This document shows, one piece after another, positions 50,052-61,230 of a stretch of 64,000 bases of DNA. The position numbers were made by a program, and so were the translations under genes. The notes beneath the pieces were generated by a model that worked only from the letters and a program-made list of their open reading frames with translations, searched no databases and was not told the DNA's origin. Each line of letters starts with the position of its first letter. Positions within the stretch are counted from its first letter, which is position 1. Source of the DNA: Stromatinia cepivora (lineage: Eukaryota > Ascomycota > Leotiomycetes > Helotiales > Sclerotiniaceae); assembly GCA_014898415.1 (NCBI GenBank), contig RCTD01000001.1, positions 3,472,001 to 3,536,000 of the forward strand, written 5' to 3'.

Positions 50052-50576
50052 TTGAATCTTCAGAATCATATTAAGAAGAAGAATCGCCTCCAACAGCTTA
50101 TTAAAAACAATCAAATTAATATCGAAATCATAAAAAAAGCTTTACGAAAACATTATTCAAATGAAATAATGATTACTAGTATCGATTTAAATAAAATCGC
50201 TTTTCGATTCAATTTAATTAATTATATTATCGAAGCAAATAAAACTATAGATAATTTGTTAGTATTCAGAATACAAATTACCCAAAATCATAAGTATATA
50301 TTATTCCAAAATGATCTTTTGCTCTATAATAATCATCTAATGATGCCCGATATCGATAACCTTCGAATTTATCTAATTTGTAAAATCTATAATTCCGTTT
50401 CTATTATTCATTTTGGTATAAGCAAAATCTACCTTTTATTATTTCAACAATATTATTGGCCCAGAATATATGATACCATAACTAGATATATATATAATTA
50501 TTATACCTACAAATGCAGTTCCGTTCCATACAATTATACCCCCAATTTATTACATTTACTTCCGATTCTTAATTGA
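50052..50576 (+). pseudogene. Gypsy-2 RNase H-integrase linker and integrase zinc-binding domain
   Basis: A 174-codon open stretch ending with MMPDIDNLRIYLICKIYNS, IIHFGISKIYLLL, QYYWPRIYDTI and YTYKCSSV, the integrase H2C2 region. The His-Pro-Gly of Gypsy-1 is His-Phe-Gly here and the first of the paired Cys is Tyr (YTYKC), a G-to-A change that destroys zinc binding. The integrase core follows in broken frames up to the Copia insertion at 51200. Confidence 0.85.
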
Positions 50577-51199
50577 ATATGATAATATATTATTATAGAC
50601 TACTATAACTTTAATAAAAATAAATACGGATATAATAACATTTTAATCATTATTGATCGATTAATAAAACAAACTATTTCCATATTTTATCACAAATCAA
50701 TCGATACTCGAATTCAAGTATAATTATATCTTTACCATATATATTGATATTATAATCCCTCTAACACTATAGTATCGGATTATGGCCCCCAATTCATATT
50801 ATAGTTCTAAAAGGAATTCAGCCAAATCCTAGGAACCGATTTCAAACCATCCACTATTTACCATCCCTAAACCGATGATCAAACTGAGATTTATAATTAA
50901 TACCTTCAGCAATGATTAAAGCCGTTTATTAATTACTATCAAGACAATTGATCAGAATTCCTACTTATAATGAATTACATATAATTTACTCTTCCATACA
51001 ACTCCTTAAGAGGGTTTATACCTTACAAAACCCTATACGGATATACATTGAAATATATATAAGAATGAAAGGAAGACGTTAATAAATCAATAAACGATAT
51101 AAATATACATAATACCTGTATATATATAAAACACAATAAATTAACTCTCGCGCAAACGAAAAAAGACCTATTATATACCCAAGCCAAAATATCGAAATC

Positions 51200-51365
51200 T
51201 GTTAACTTTTGGTGCAGGAAGTAGTAGTATTATTGATTATGTAGGTTGAACTAAGGATCTATAATTCTAGTAGGAATAGAATTGAGGTTATCCCCAAATA
51301 TGGTCTATGCACTATTGTAGTCTTGTAACTTTAATTTTAATTTTATAATAGCCTTATTTCCAATA
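51200..51365 (-). repeat. Copia 3' LTR (166 bp)
   Basis: Plus-strand start TGTTAACTTTTGGTGCAGG, end TTTCCAATA. It is less mutated at its outer (51200) tip than its partner at 56515, which reads TATTAACTTTTAATACA there. Confidence 0.88.
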
Positions 51366-52280
51366 CTTCTTTATTAAGGATATCCTATTCGATTCTTTTA
51401 GGTTACTAATCTTAATATTTTCTTGAACCTTTCGAAAACAATTCTTGCACAAGGCTTTATCATTCCATCAATAATTATATTGTATATATTGATATAATTA
51501 ATAACAATTTTCTTCTTTTCTATCAAATCCTTAATGAAATGATAATTGATATCTATATATTTGAATCATTTATATAAACATAAATTCTTAATTAAAATTA
51601 AAGCACCTTGATTATCATCAAGTATTTGAACTATATCTCCATTCTTTTTAATGTAATTTGATTTGAATAAATCTTTAAATATTTATACAATCTATCTTCT
51701 TTATTTGATAAACATTACCATTACAATATATTCTGATTCTGTATTAAAGGTAGTTATAGATATTTGTTTCTTATTAATCTACGATATAAAGTTTTTGTAA
51801 AATATTATAACTCTCTTTGAAATACTTTTCCGGTTATATTTGTCACTAACCCAATCTATATCTATATATATCTTTATTATATTGTCAGGCATATTGTATT
51901 CTTTACAGATGTCAAATTGTACTCCTTTTGACCCGAACCATAATTTCTATTTGATTGTTAATCGTAGATATCATATCAGATTCTTCAAAGCTATAGTATA
52001 ATATTTTGCTGATTTTGTTATAAATTATGAAAATCTTTTAATTGAGAATATTATATCTAATCGAGTGTATACCATTAAATGAATTACACTTCTTATTCAT
52101 TATTGATATTCGTTCACATCTACTAATTTATCGTTATCGATTGCTAGCCGAAAATGGGTATAATCCATTATTGGCAGTTTCTTGACTTAATATTATCCAT
52201 ATATAATACCATATTTGATTAACATAACATCAAAATATTCTTCTTGATCCATAATTAATATATACGCTTTTCTATCGCAA

Positions 52281-52592
52281 ATGATTCTAACATCTAGGAT
52301 CTTACTAATCTCCCCTAAATTCTTAATATTAAAACAGATCGATAGCTTTTCATCGAATCAAATAATTTGTAATGATATATATAATACAATAACGATATCG
52401 TTAATATATACCAATAATATTATATCACGGTCTTTAAATATATATAAATATAAATCTGCCAAACTTTATATAAAACCTATACTTAAAAGCTCTTTCTTCA
52501 ATAATAAACTTCAATCCCTTTTAACTTGCTTCAATCTATATAAACTTTGTAGAATTTATAATATATATCCCTTTTTGATTTTAATACTTTAA
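52281..52592 (-). pseudogene. Copia reverse transcriptase region with YIND box
   Basis: On the minus strand, DIILLVYINDIVIV is read at about 52385-52430, matching the L-L-x-Y-V-D-D-I-V/I-I block of Copia reverse transcriptases with the first catalytic Asp changed to Asn (AAC) at 52397-52408. The surrounding frame is broken, and the open frame on the plus strand here is only its shadow. Confidence 0.75.
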
Positions 52593-54379
52593 AATAATTC
52601 GAGGTAGATCTTTTCCTTCAAATACGATTCAATAAAAGCGTTTTTGATATCAAAATATAAGTATTCCAAATTTTCCTTTGCAATAATAATTAGGAATAGT
52701 TTGAATATATTTAACCTTATTATTGATACAAATATTTTGTTATAATCCTTTCCTAATACTTGATTAAATTCTCGAATTATTAATCTTACCTTGAATCATT
52801 TTACTTTATTATCCTTAATCTTAACTGTAAATATCTATTTCGTTGAAATCAGATTACTTTTTTTAGGAAATATATATTCTTTCCAAATATTATTTTGAAT
52901 CAAAAATATAATTTCCTTTTGGATAACTTCCTTTTATTTTTCAGAGTATTCTCGATCTGATATTGTTTCTTTATAAGTTCTTAATATTTTGATTTCTAGA
53001 ACTTTTTTAATTGGATATGCTATATCTTTTATATTGTTTATATCTATCAACGAAATCATGAAATCTGAAATAATCTTATCTTTGATATAAGGGTCCATTT
53101 TATAAATAATTGGGATTATAATTATAACATATTCTATACTTTCTTGAATTTTAGTTTACATAAATATCGCAATCAATACTTTTATAATCTTACTTTCCTA
53201 TTCTTCTTTAGAATTTTGTTTTATATCTTTTTTCCGTTTTTGTATTAGATACCTTAAAGATTCATTTTTAAGATCCATTTCATTCTTTTATTCGATCTCA
53301 AATGATTATAGATTTATTTTGTTTTTTGATTTTATTGAAATAAACTTATCAATAAAATTTAAGATGATTTTAAATTTTGCTTTTAATACAGATTCAGGGT
53401 TTACAAAAGTTAATTTTTGAATTAGATCCTCTAAAATGATAAATTCGATATTTAAAGTATCCTTGAAAGAAAATTCTTGATTTGTTTTCTGGATATTGCT
53501 ATCTTCATCTTCATTGTATATTGATATTAATATATCTAATTTATCTGATTTCAATTCAACAATTGGGGTACTTAATATAATCATTGAATTCGATATAATA
53601 TCTGTTGAAGAGAATACTTGGAATAAAAGTGATATAGATATTGCATTTAATATTAAAAATAGAGAAAATGCTTTATTTGCTACCGATTTATTATAAGGTT
53701 TTCGATCTAATTTTATATTCTTTGTTCCTTGTAGGCCTGATTCACAATTTCTTAATTTAAAATCCAAATCTTTTTTTTAATGAAATTCATCTATAATTAT
53801 TCTACTTGATTGAAATATATAATCTAATTCTGGAGAATACACTTTGATATATTTGTTTGTAATTTTTGAGTACTCTAAAAATATATCGATTTTCAAAGTG
53901 TCCTACAATTTGTTGTATTTCTATTCTTTCGGAATAATCTTGGGATTAATATAAGTGTAATATTTGCTCCCCCAGATTTTGTATATCTTTATATTTAATA
54001 TTGTATCTATAAAAACTTTTATAAAGGATCGATTTATTCTATTTATATCAGGATCAATACTAATACGATTCCTGATATAAATATTATGTTTTACAGCTTT
54101 GTCCCAAAATTCTAATAGTAATCCAATTTCTTTTAATATTACTCTTATATCTGTTTCTACAATCCTTATATTCCGTTTTGTGGATCTGTTTTAATGTGAA
54201 GAGGAAATTATTGTAATTTCGGATCATATGCCCGATAATTATTTATGAATAACTTGTAAGAGTTCTGGTATATTATCAATCCTGGTTGTAATGATCTTTT
54301 TTTTAGTAATTAATTCCATTTCCTTTTTCCAAGTTTTCAATGTTTGAATTGTATTATCTTTTTGTTTAAATGATATAAT

Positions 54380-55033
54380 TCAATTTACTTTTATACAATT
54401 ATCAATAATCAATATGAAATAATAATTCCCTTGAATCGATTTTGGGAATAATCCTGCAACATCGAAATATATAAATTCGAGTCTCTTTGATTTGTACAGA
54501 TTCAATTGCTTCGGAATATGATTAATCATTTTGATAAGTATATATACTTTGTAGATATTTAATTCAATTGGGATCTTTATCAGTTTGGTTATATTGGATA
54601 CCTTATGTAAATTCTTGATCTTGTCTGGACCTAGATGGTTGAATCTTCGATGCCATAACAGGTATCTCTTTTTTTCCTTAAATATTAATTTGTTATCGAT
54701 ATTTTTGGTACTATTGATTATCTTTGAAAAGAAGCCTTTTTCCTGATCATTTTGATATACATTAGAACAGAGAGCTGTATCCTCATATCCTTTGATCATA
54801 TATAAAACCATGTATATTCCGTTTTATATTCTAGTATAGATGATTTTCTCATTGTCCTTCTTGAAATATATATGATAAAAGTTGAATTCCCCTTGCAATC
54901 TTGTTTCGCAGATTCTTTTTCCTGACAGTAAGTTTATTTTTAGCCCTGGTATATATAATATATTTGAAAATAGTATCTTAAAACTATCTTCGTATATTAT
55001 ATCCATTAAATCCCAATAGCAATAATATATCAT
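54380..55033 (-). pseudogene. Copia protease-end and integrase fragments
   Basis: Two adjacent open remnants. 55033-54824 reads FSNILYIPGLKINLLSGKRI, the block just after Copia protease. 54811-54380 reads YLLWHRRFNHLGPDKIKNL (GAG-pre-integrase His pair), loses the Cys pair of the zinc finger, then FIYFDVAGLFPKSIQGNYYF and LIIDN, the first two Asp positions of the integrase core. A stop separates the two pieces at 54811-54824. Confidence 0.82.
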
Positions 55034-56514
55034 TCCCCCATCAATCTTTATCCTTCGTTTGGTAATAGGTTTTATTGATTTAAATAATAAAGGTTAGTCA
55101 GATATATATAAAGAAGCGTCTATATCGGTATACTATTTGTTAAGGGAAGCTTTACTAATGGTTTCTTTTGTCAAATTGCAATCTTCTTTTATTATATCTT
55201 CAATATCAGAGTTTGATTTAAAGATATTGTTAATAGAATATACTTGATTTTTTTTGTTAAAGTAGATTTTCTTTGGATTTGATAATCTCTTTTTCTTTTG
55301 GTAATGAAGGTAATTATAAAGGAGTTTATTGGTTTATATTAAATATAGATAATTTTGTATATAATAATCTTCCTTTTGATATAGATCACAAATATTATTT
55401 AGGGTTTCGAAATCTGATTCTTAATGTTGAAAAGTATACTTAAATCCTTTTGTAATTTGTGCTAATTCTAATCCATTCTTAAAACGAAGTTCTTTAGCCT
55501 ATAAATATTTGATTTTATTGTTGATATTAAGATTGATTTGAATATCTAATATATCTATTATTTTTTGATAATTGATTAAAAGATTATATATTAAAACCAA
55601 AAACAAAGCAATATTTTGATATACTGATCAACAATTTTCATTTATAGTTCCTAATTTCCTTTTGTACTTTTTCAATTTATCCCAAGCTTTGATAATGATC
55701 ATATCGGGATGGATATTAAATTGGAATTTGAAGTTCTGGATTATCGTTATATATGTATTGATTGTGACTATATTGACTCTGGTATATTTTGATTTAAGGT
55801 ATTTTCAGAATATATATATTGTTGAATATTCATTGGTAAAGGTTTTATCGTTATTATTAAATATTATACAAATATATAATAATATATTCATTTTGTTTTT
55901 TAAATATTCCGATTTCAATTCGATATTGTAATATATATAACCATTGATCTTGTAGGTAGATATTATATTGGATCCTGCAATCTGCATATATTCGTTTAAT
56001 GTTTGATTAATTATATAAAACCATTCTTTCCTTTTTAATTATATCTTTGTTTGTCTGAATCATCGTTTATAATTATTTTAATCAAACTTCAAAGGGTTAT
56101 TTGATTTCGACATTATAAAGATTTCTTGCTGTTTGATAGATATCAAAGATAGTCTTCAGATTTTTAAGATGATCTTAAAAAGGATGTACAACAAATAAAT
56201 TCAAAATAATAAAGAAATATAAAAATAAAACAATAAAAGAATTCGTAAAATTGTATTATAATGTGTTTTCTTGTAGCTGTGCGAACTTGTTCTTCGCCTC
56301 TGCTATAATTCTGTATCGGCACTATGCAGATTGCTCTCCGTTTTGGCCTGTGATATTGTGAGTTATAAACTATATTATCGTATTTCAACTTTATTTTGAT
56401 GATATTGTATGAAAAACTCTGATTTTCATTTTGTTTTACCCCTACTAACTATACTAATCCTTTCTCGATTTGCTTTGCTTTCTAATCACTACTATACAAT
56501 CGGATCTTATAACT

Positions 56515-56680
56515 TATTAACTTTTAATACAAGAAATAATAATATTGTTGACTATATAAATTGAACTAAGGATTTATAATTCTAATAAAAATAGAATTGA
56601 AATTATCCCCAAATATGGTCTATACACCATTATGGTTTTGTGACCTCAATTTTAATCCTATGATGGCCTCATTTCCAACA
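56515..56680 (-). repeat. Copia 5' LTR (166 bp)
   Basis: Same length as the copy at 51200. The outer tip ends TTTCCAACA (intact CA end), immediately followed by the AAATC target duplication at 56681-56685. The inner tip is mutated. Confidence 0.88.
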
Positions 56681-57490
56681 AAATCCATGAATACTCATCA
56701 GCATAAAGTTGATTTCGATATCGGAGATTATATATAGCTTAATATAAAGAGTTATCCTACTTAAAGATCATTTAAGAAACTGAACTTCCCAATTCAAAGA
56801 AGATTCAAGATTATTAATCGATCTAAAAGCTTTTTTAAATTCGAACTCCCGATTACAATGAAAATTCATCCTATTTTCCCTCCAGATCGATTATATAAAG
56901 CATATAACAATCCTTTTCCTAATCAGATATTTGAACCATTTCCATTTATTAATATAATTAATAATTCAGAATAGAAAGTGAAAAAGATTCTAACAATAAA
57001 AAAAGTACGAAAAACTCTATTATACAGAATCTCGTGGCTTAATAACAATACCGATCTTATCTGATATCCTGCTTCCGATTTTAAAATATCATTATATCTC
57101 TTGCACAATTTTCATCTGGCCAATCCAATATTACCTGATCCTCCTAATCGATTAATCGATTGAATAAAGTTCTATAAAAGCGAAAAGGATAATTATAATC
57201 ATATAGATAACGATTCATTTATGAAACCAAGGAAAAGAAAAATGTTCTTCAATACAACAGACTAGATATTATGATTTTATGATGGTACATACACATACGA
57301 TCGTGAAAGGATCGAAAACCCATACAAATTCGAGAGAATTTGATTGTATACGCACATGGCCCAAGCTCTATACAACAGACGAACTGCCACCACCAAGATA
57401 ATACAAAGGCAATATATACCTATAATCATTTCAAAAAAATTATGTAAAAGGAAGCTTGAACATGGTAAAAACGAAATATAATGTCACCCC

Positions 57491-57810
57491 TATCGATTTC
57501 GTTCAATTTGGTTGATTTGATCAATTTAATCAATTTGGTCAATTTGGTCGATTAACTTGGTCGATTTCGGAATTGACCATATTAACCATCCATCATTATT
57601 ATACCATAATTCAACCTCTTTCCCTTTTCTATTGAAACTTTTTCCTTTTAGAGGTTCCCCAAATCAAGAAAAATACAAATCAATATTAATTTAACCAATT
57701 GATGAACGATTTGGTCGATTTGGTCAATTCATTCGTCATTTTGGTCAATTTGGTCGATTAATTTGGTCAATTTGATCAATTTCCATTAAATTAACCAAAT
57801 CAACCAAAAT
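57491..57810. repeat. TTGATCAA-type interspersed repeats in the Gypsy-2 3' region
   Basis: Reverse-complement counterpart of 40473-40780: clusters at about 57491-57580 and 57695-57810 made of TTTGGTCAATTTGGTCGATT-like words. Here the GG of TTGGTC is often preserved while the Gypsy-1 copy reads TTGATC, so many of the words probably began as TTGGTCAA. Confidence 0.8.
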
Positions 57811-57913
57811 GATTAATCTAATTGATTTAAAGCTCATAAATCTTTATAAAACCTAATTTCCGATAAAATAGTAATGGAATAGAGGAGTAAAACATTCGAG
57901 GGCGAGCTTTTCC

Positions 57914-57924
57914 GAAGGGGGGGG
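57914..57924 (+). other. Polypurine tract of Gypsy-2
   Basis: GAAGGGGGGGG lies three bases before the 3' LTR start at 57928 and is the expected plus-strand primer site. In Gypsy-1 and Gypsy-3 the same place reads TTCTCCCTTTT and CTCCCCCTTC on the plus strand (minus-strand elements). Confidence 0.75.
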
Positions 57925-57927
57925 TAA

Positions 57928-58209
57928 TATCACGAATCATAAACCATAGAAGGTTAACCATATAATATTTCTTATTTCCTATATTCATTGATGAACTGAT
58001 CGTCCATGTATATACATTACGATTTATACAATTTAGTATAGTAAAATAATAACCCTAATAATATATATGTACAACCCTGCAATTTACAAATGGATATTTG
58101 TATATATATATCTAATCGCTTCTTATAAGCTATAGTTCTTCAGTTGTAGATTTTAAAGAATATAATTGACCCTGTTTATTCAGCTCTACTACGGCTCTTG
58201 TGCGTCACA
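57928..58209 (+). repeat. Gypsy-2 3' LTR (282 bp)
   Basis: Begins TATCACGAATCATAAACC (three G-to-A changes against the 5' LTR) and ends GGCTCTTGTGCGTCACA, unmutated, then GTAAT (58210-58214) of Gypsy-1. Confidence 0.9.
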
Positions 58210-59376
58210 GTAATCTCCGTTTGGATAACAAATAATCTGAATTTCCTATATCATTCTAGGAAATTGTCATATCGAATTATATTAAATATGATCCATATCT
58301 TGTATTGAAAGTAAATATCATCGATTTCGATTGGGTTCCGATAGATCGCTATAAATTATTCGATCAATTCGAATATTATGAATCGGGGTATTCGTATATA
58401 AAAAATATAACAATGTATTTGTACTTCTGATTCGGTTTGATCGATTATATATATATAGTATTGTATTTCATTTTTAAATGATATAACATACAGTTCGAAT
58501 TGTTTTATAACCAATAATTATTATAAATTAGTTTTAGGTTTAATATCATCGCTAAATTTAGTAATAAGATTTGTGGGTTTTGATGTATATATATTTTGCT
58601 ATAAATTGTAACTAACACAAAAATACAATCTTGATTAATATAATTGGCTTTTTGAGTAAAAGAATCTTTGATTATTAAATGGATCATCATTTCTTAAAAG
58701 AAAAAAAGAATCCTCGGAGAATTCTGAATAATCAGATCATCTGATCAAAGTTTTCTTCCTTTGATTTCGGGATCTTCGGATTTGCTTAGATGAAGATCCT
58801 TGAATTTCGATTGAAAGAATAAAAGGAATCCCAAATACTATTGTTGACCTAGATGTTTATATAGATATTATTTGGAACTTAGAAGAAGATTGTATTGTTG
58901 CAAAGTTTGTTGTTATTATAGCTTTCAATTATCGATTCTCCTTTTTCAAATTCATAACTATTATATAGAGATCTTGTAATTGTAATAATAATTTGGAAGA
59001 AGCAATTGAACCATTAAGAACATCGACTTTATACATTGGAATCTTCTCTTTACCAATCTTCTTTCTTCCAATAATAATATTATCCAATCCTGTATTTATA
59101 TTTTCTTTGAAAGATTGTTGAAATAATTGAGGAAAAGGAAAGGGTTCCTTAGAATATACTTTCGAAGATTCGAAGTGTACAGAAAAAGGAATTCGTTGTA
59201 TTATGAAAGTGATAATACACTTCTAAAAGAATTTATCTTTATCGATTAAATCGGAATAGATCTTCTTCCTTTGGGTATAACATTTGTAAAAGTTTATTTA
59301 AGAAGATATTATTAAAGTAAAATATTATTTGGGAGACCATTAGATAACTAAACGTTTGTAAATGAATTGTAGATAA

Positions 59377-59658
59377 TATAATATACAAAAACTATAATAA
59401 AGTTAAATAAACAGGGTCAATTATATTCTTTAGAATCTACAACTGAAGAATTATAACTTGTAAAGAGCGATTAAATATATATATATAAATACCCATTTGT
59501 AAATTGCAGAATTGTATATAAGCATTATTAAGATTACCATTTTACTATACTAAATTGTATGATTCGTAACATATACATATAGATGATCAGTTTATAAATT
59601 GATATAGGAGATAAGAGGTATCACATGGTTAGCCTCCTGTGGTTCACGATTCGTGACA
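59377..59658 (-). repeat. Gypsy-1 5' LTR (282 bp)
   Basis: Plus-strand start TATAATATACAAAAACT is the strongly mutated form of TGTGACGCACAAGAGCC. The end GGTTCACGATTCGTGACA is intact and is followed by GATAT (59659-59663). Confidence 0.9.
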
Positions 59659-59663
59659 GATAT

Positions 59664-60831
59664 CAAATACAATCAATATTCCAAAAAAAATTTATAACAA
59701 TGAAAACTCATAAAAATTCATTATATATAATTAATATAACTATATATTATATCAAATCCATCAAATACGGTCCAACAAGTACCCTAGGGACAGTGTGCCC
59801 CGCGGCCTGCCCCTGAAATTCAGCTGACTCCAATAATGTGAGGATTAAAGATGTACGTGTACCTCTATATCTTAGTCCGGAATTTCAAGGGAGCTTATTA
59901 AACTTCTTGAACTCATTGGCTATATAGTAACCGTGCACTTATATTACCCCAAAACCTTAAAAACGCGTAAATTTCGCGAATTGAATTTCAACTCTCTTTA
60001 TTATTTATTCATCAATGGTATTATAATGTATTCCCAAAATCTTGAATATTGAAAGGGAGTTAGCTTTTAAGTATCTTATTTCATATTTATGTGGCAAAAT
60101 TATTAATAAAGTTTTCAATGGCTCTAATCCTTATTATATCGCAATTGATTTCAATCTCGAAGTACAAATTGTTCGTTATATTCTATAATAAAATGTATTA
60201 TATAATAAAGGAATAAATCTATTTTGTATTCTTCGAATTAAATCTTATATAGAAAGAAAAGAATATATACTAATTTGATATATTCGATTATATTCAAAAT
60301 CAATTTATATATAAACAAAAACAGTTGTAAATCTTAAATATAGTATTTCTATTATTAAAAAGATTTTGAAGATTTATAAAATCATCAATTGGAAATATAA
60401 AAAACAATCAGAACTTACCCAGGTATATACGCTCAAACGGTTTGTATAATATTTAGCATATAAGAGGTTAACAATGAAGGAATAAGGATTAGTTATATAA
60501 AGTAATGAATGCTCTATAGAATAGGGGCAGGATAAAAAAAAAGAATAATATTTCCATATTTCTGTTTAGAAATGGGAACTTAGAATAATTCAAATATATA
60601 GTATGAATAAGAATATAAAGGTTATAATCTGAAGGGGTTTTTGGGATCTTAGAAAGAGCAATTTATATATAATGAATAAAGATTTTGAAAATAAGAAATA
60701 TAAGTATAATACTAATTTATATCTCGAGATCTTTAATGTTGAAGTAGATTTTGCTTTTGAAAGATTGGATCTAGAGTATGAATTTATATAAGATAATATT
60801 TCTATTTATTGTATTTACAAAATATAGAATT
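59664..60831. other. AT-rich spacer between Gypsy-1 and Gypsy-3 with a small GC island
   Basis: Mostly very AT-rich sequence without open frames. A short GC-rich island (about 59780-59815, GGGACAGTGTGCCCCGCGG then CCTGCCCCT) stands out; AGGGGCAGG at 60523-60531 is the inverse of its CCTGCCCCT. This might mark a degraded DNA transposon or MITE, but the evidence is thin. The left target-duplication candidate of Gypsy-3 is GAATT (60827-60831). Confidence 0.4.
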
Positions 60832-61113
60832 TGTGACGCACAAGAGCCGTAGTAGAGCTGAATAAACAGGGTCAATTATATTCTTTAGAATCTACAATTG
60901 AAGAATTATGGCTTGTAAGGAGCGATTAGATATATATATATAAATACTCATTTGTGAATTGTAGGGTTATATATATATATTATTAGGGTTACTATTTTAT
61001 TATATTAAATTGTATAATTTGTAATATATATATATAGATGATTAACTTATAAATTGATATGGAAGATAAGAAATATTATATAATTAGCCTTCTATAATTT
61101 ACGATTTGTAACA
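60832..61113 (-). repeat. Gypsy-3 3' LTR (282 bp)
   Basis: Starts TGTGACGCACAAGAGCCG (intact outer tip) and ends ACGATTTGTAACA (inner tip with RIP-type changes), the same length as the Gypsy-1 LTRs. Confidence 0.9.
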
Positions 61114-61230
61114 TTACCTCCCCCTTCAGAAAAACTTGCCTTTGAGTGTTTCACTCTTCTGTTCTATTGCTATTTTATCGGAAATCAGGTTTTATAAAGA
61201 TTTATGAGCTCTAAATCAATTAGATTGATC

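Larger units (their letters stand above)
51200..56680 (-). mobile_element. Ty1/Copia retrotransposon nested in Gypsy-2, RIP-degraded
   Basis: A 5,481-bp element, coding strand minus, with 166-bp LTRs (3' LTR 51200-51365, 5' LTR 56515-56680; coding-strand start TGTTGGAAATGAGGCC) and perfect target duplication AAATC (51195-51199 and 56681-56685). Copia order on the minus strand: protease-side VLYIPG-type block (54824-55033, read NILYIPGLKINLLS), GAG-pre-integrase and integrase (54380-54811, LLWHRRFNHLGP and FDVAGLFPKSIQGNYYF), linker (53306-53767), reverse transcriptase with YIND (about 52400) and the RNase H end YIDINYHFIKDLIEK (about 51515-51560). Integrase before reverse transcriptase is diagnostic of Copia. 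All frames carry stops. Confidence 0.92.
45671..58209 (+). mobile_element. Gypsy-2: full-length RIP-degraded Ty3/Gypsy element inserted in Gypsy-1
   Basis: Plus-strand element with a 5' LTR (45671-45953), internal region 45954-51199 and 56681-57927 (interrupted by Copia), and a 3' LTR (57928-58209). It sits in Gypsy-1 in the opposite orientation with target duplication GTAAT (45666-45670 and 58210-58214). Without Copia it is about 7.05 kb. The order is gag-like region (to about 47650, all frames broken), protease (about 47690-48070), reverse transcriptase (about 48790-49300), RNase H (about 49670-50035), integrase (50052-51190), then the TTGATCAA repeat region and a polypurine tract before the 3' LTR. 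Numerous TAA/TAG stops and Asp-to-Asn changes show it is inactive. Confidence 0.92.
40075..59658 (-). mobile_element. Gypsy-1: RIP-degraded Ty3/Gypsy retrotransposon, split by a nested insertion
   Basis: Outer element of the nest. Its coding strand is minus: 5' LTR at 59377-59658, gag side at 58215-59376, interruption by Gypsy-2 (45671-58209), then pol at 40357-45670 and 3' LTR at 40075-40356. Target duplication GATAT is present at 40070-40074 and 59659-59663. Without the insert it is about 7.0 kb, the same as Gypsy-2. Pol fragments in order on the minus strand are protease-like (44715-45149), reverse transcriptase (about 43400-43900, box YFDN), RNase H (about 42770-43100) and integrase zinc-binding domain (42207-42470). 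Frames are cut by many TAA/TAG codons, with C-to-T and G-to-A changes against the other copies, as expected from RIP. It is not capable of autonomous movement. Confidence 0.9.
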
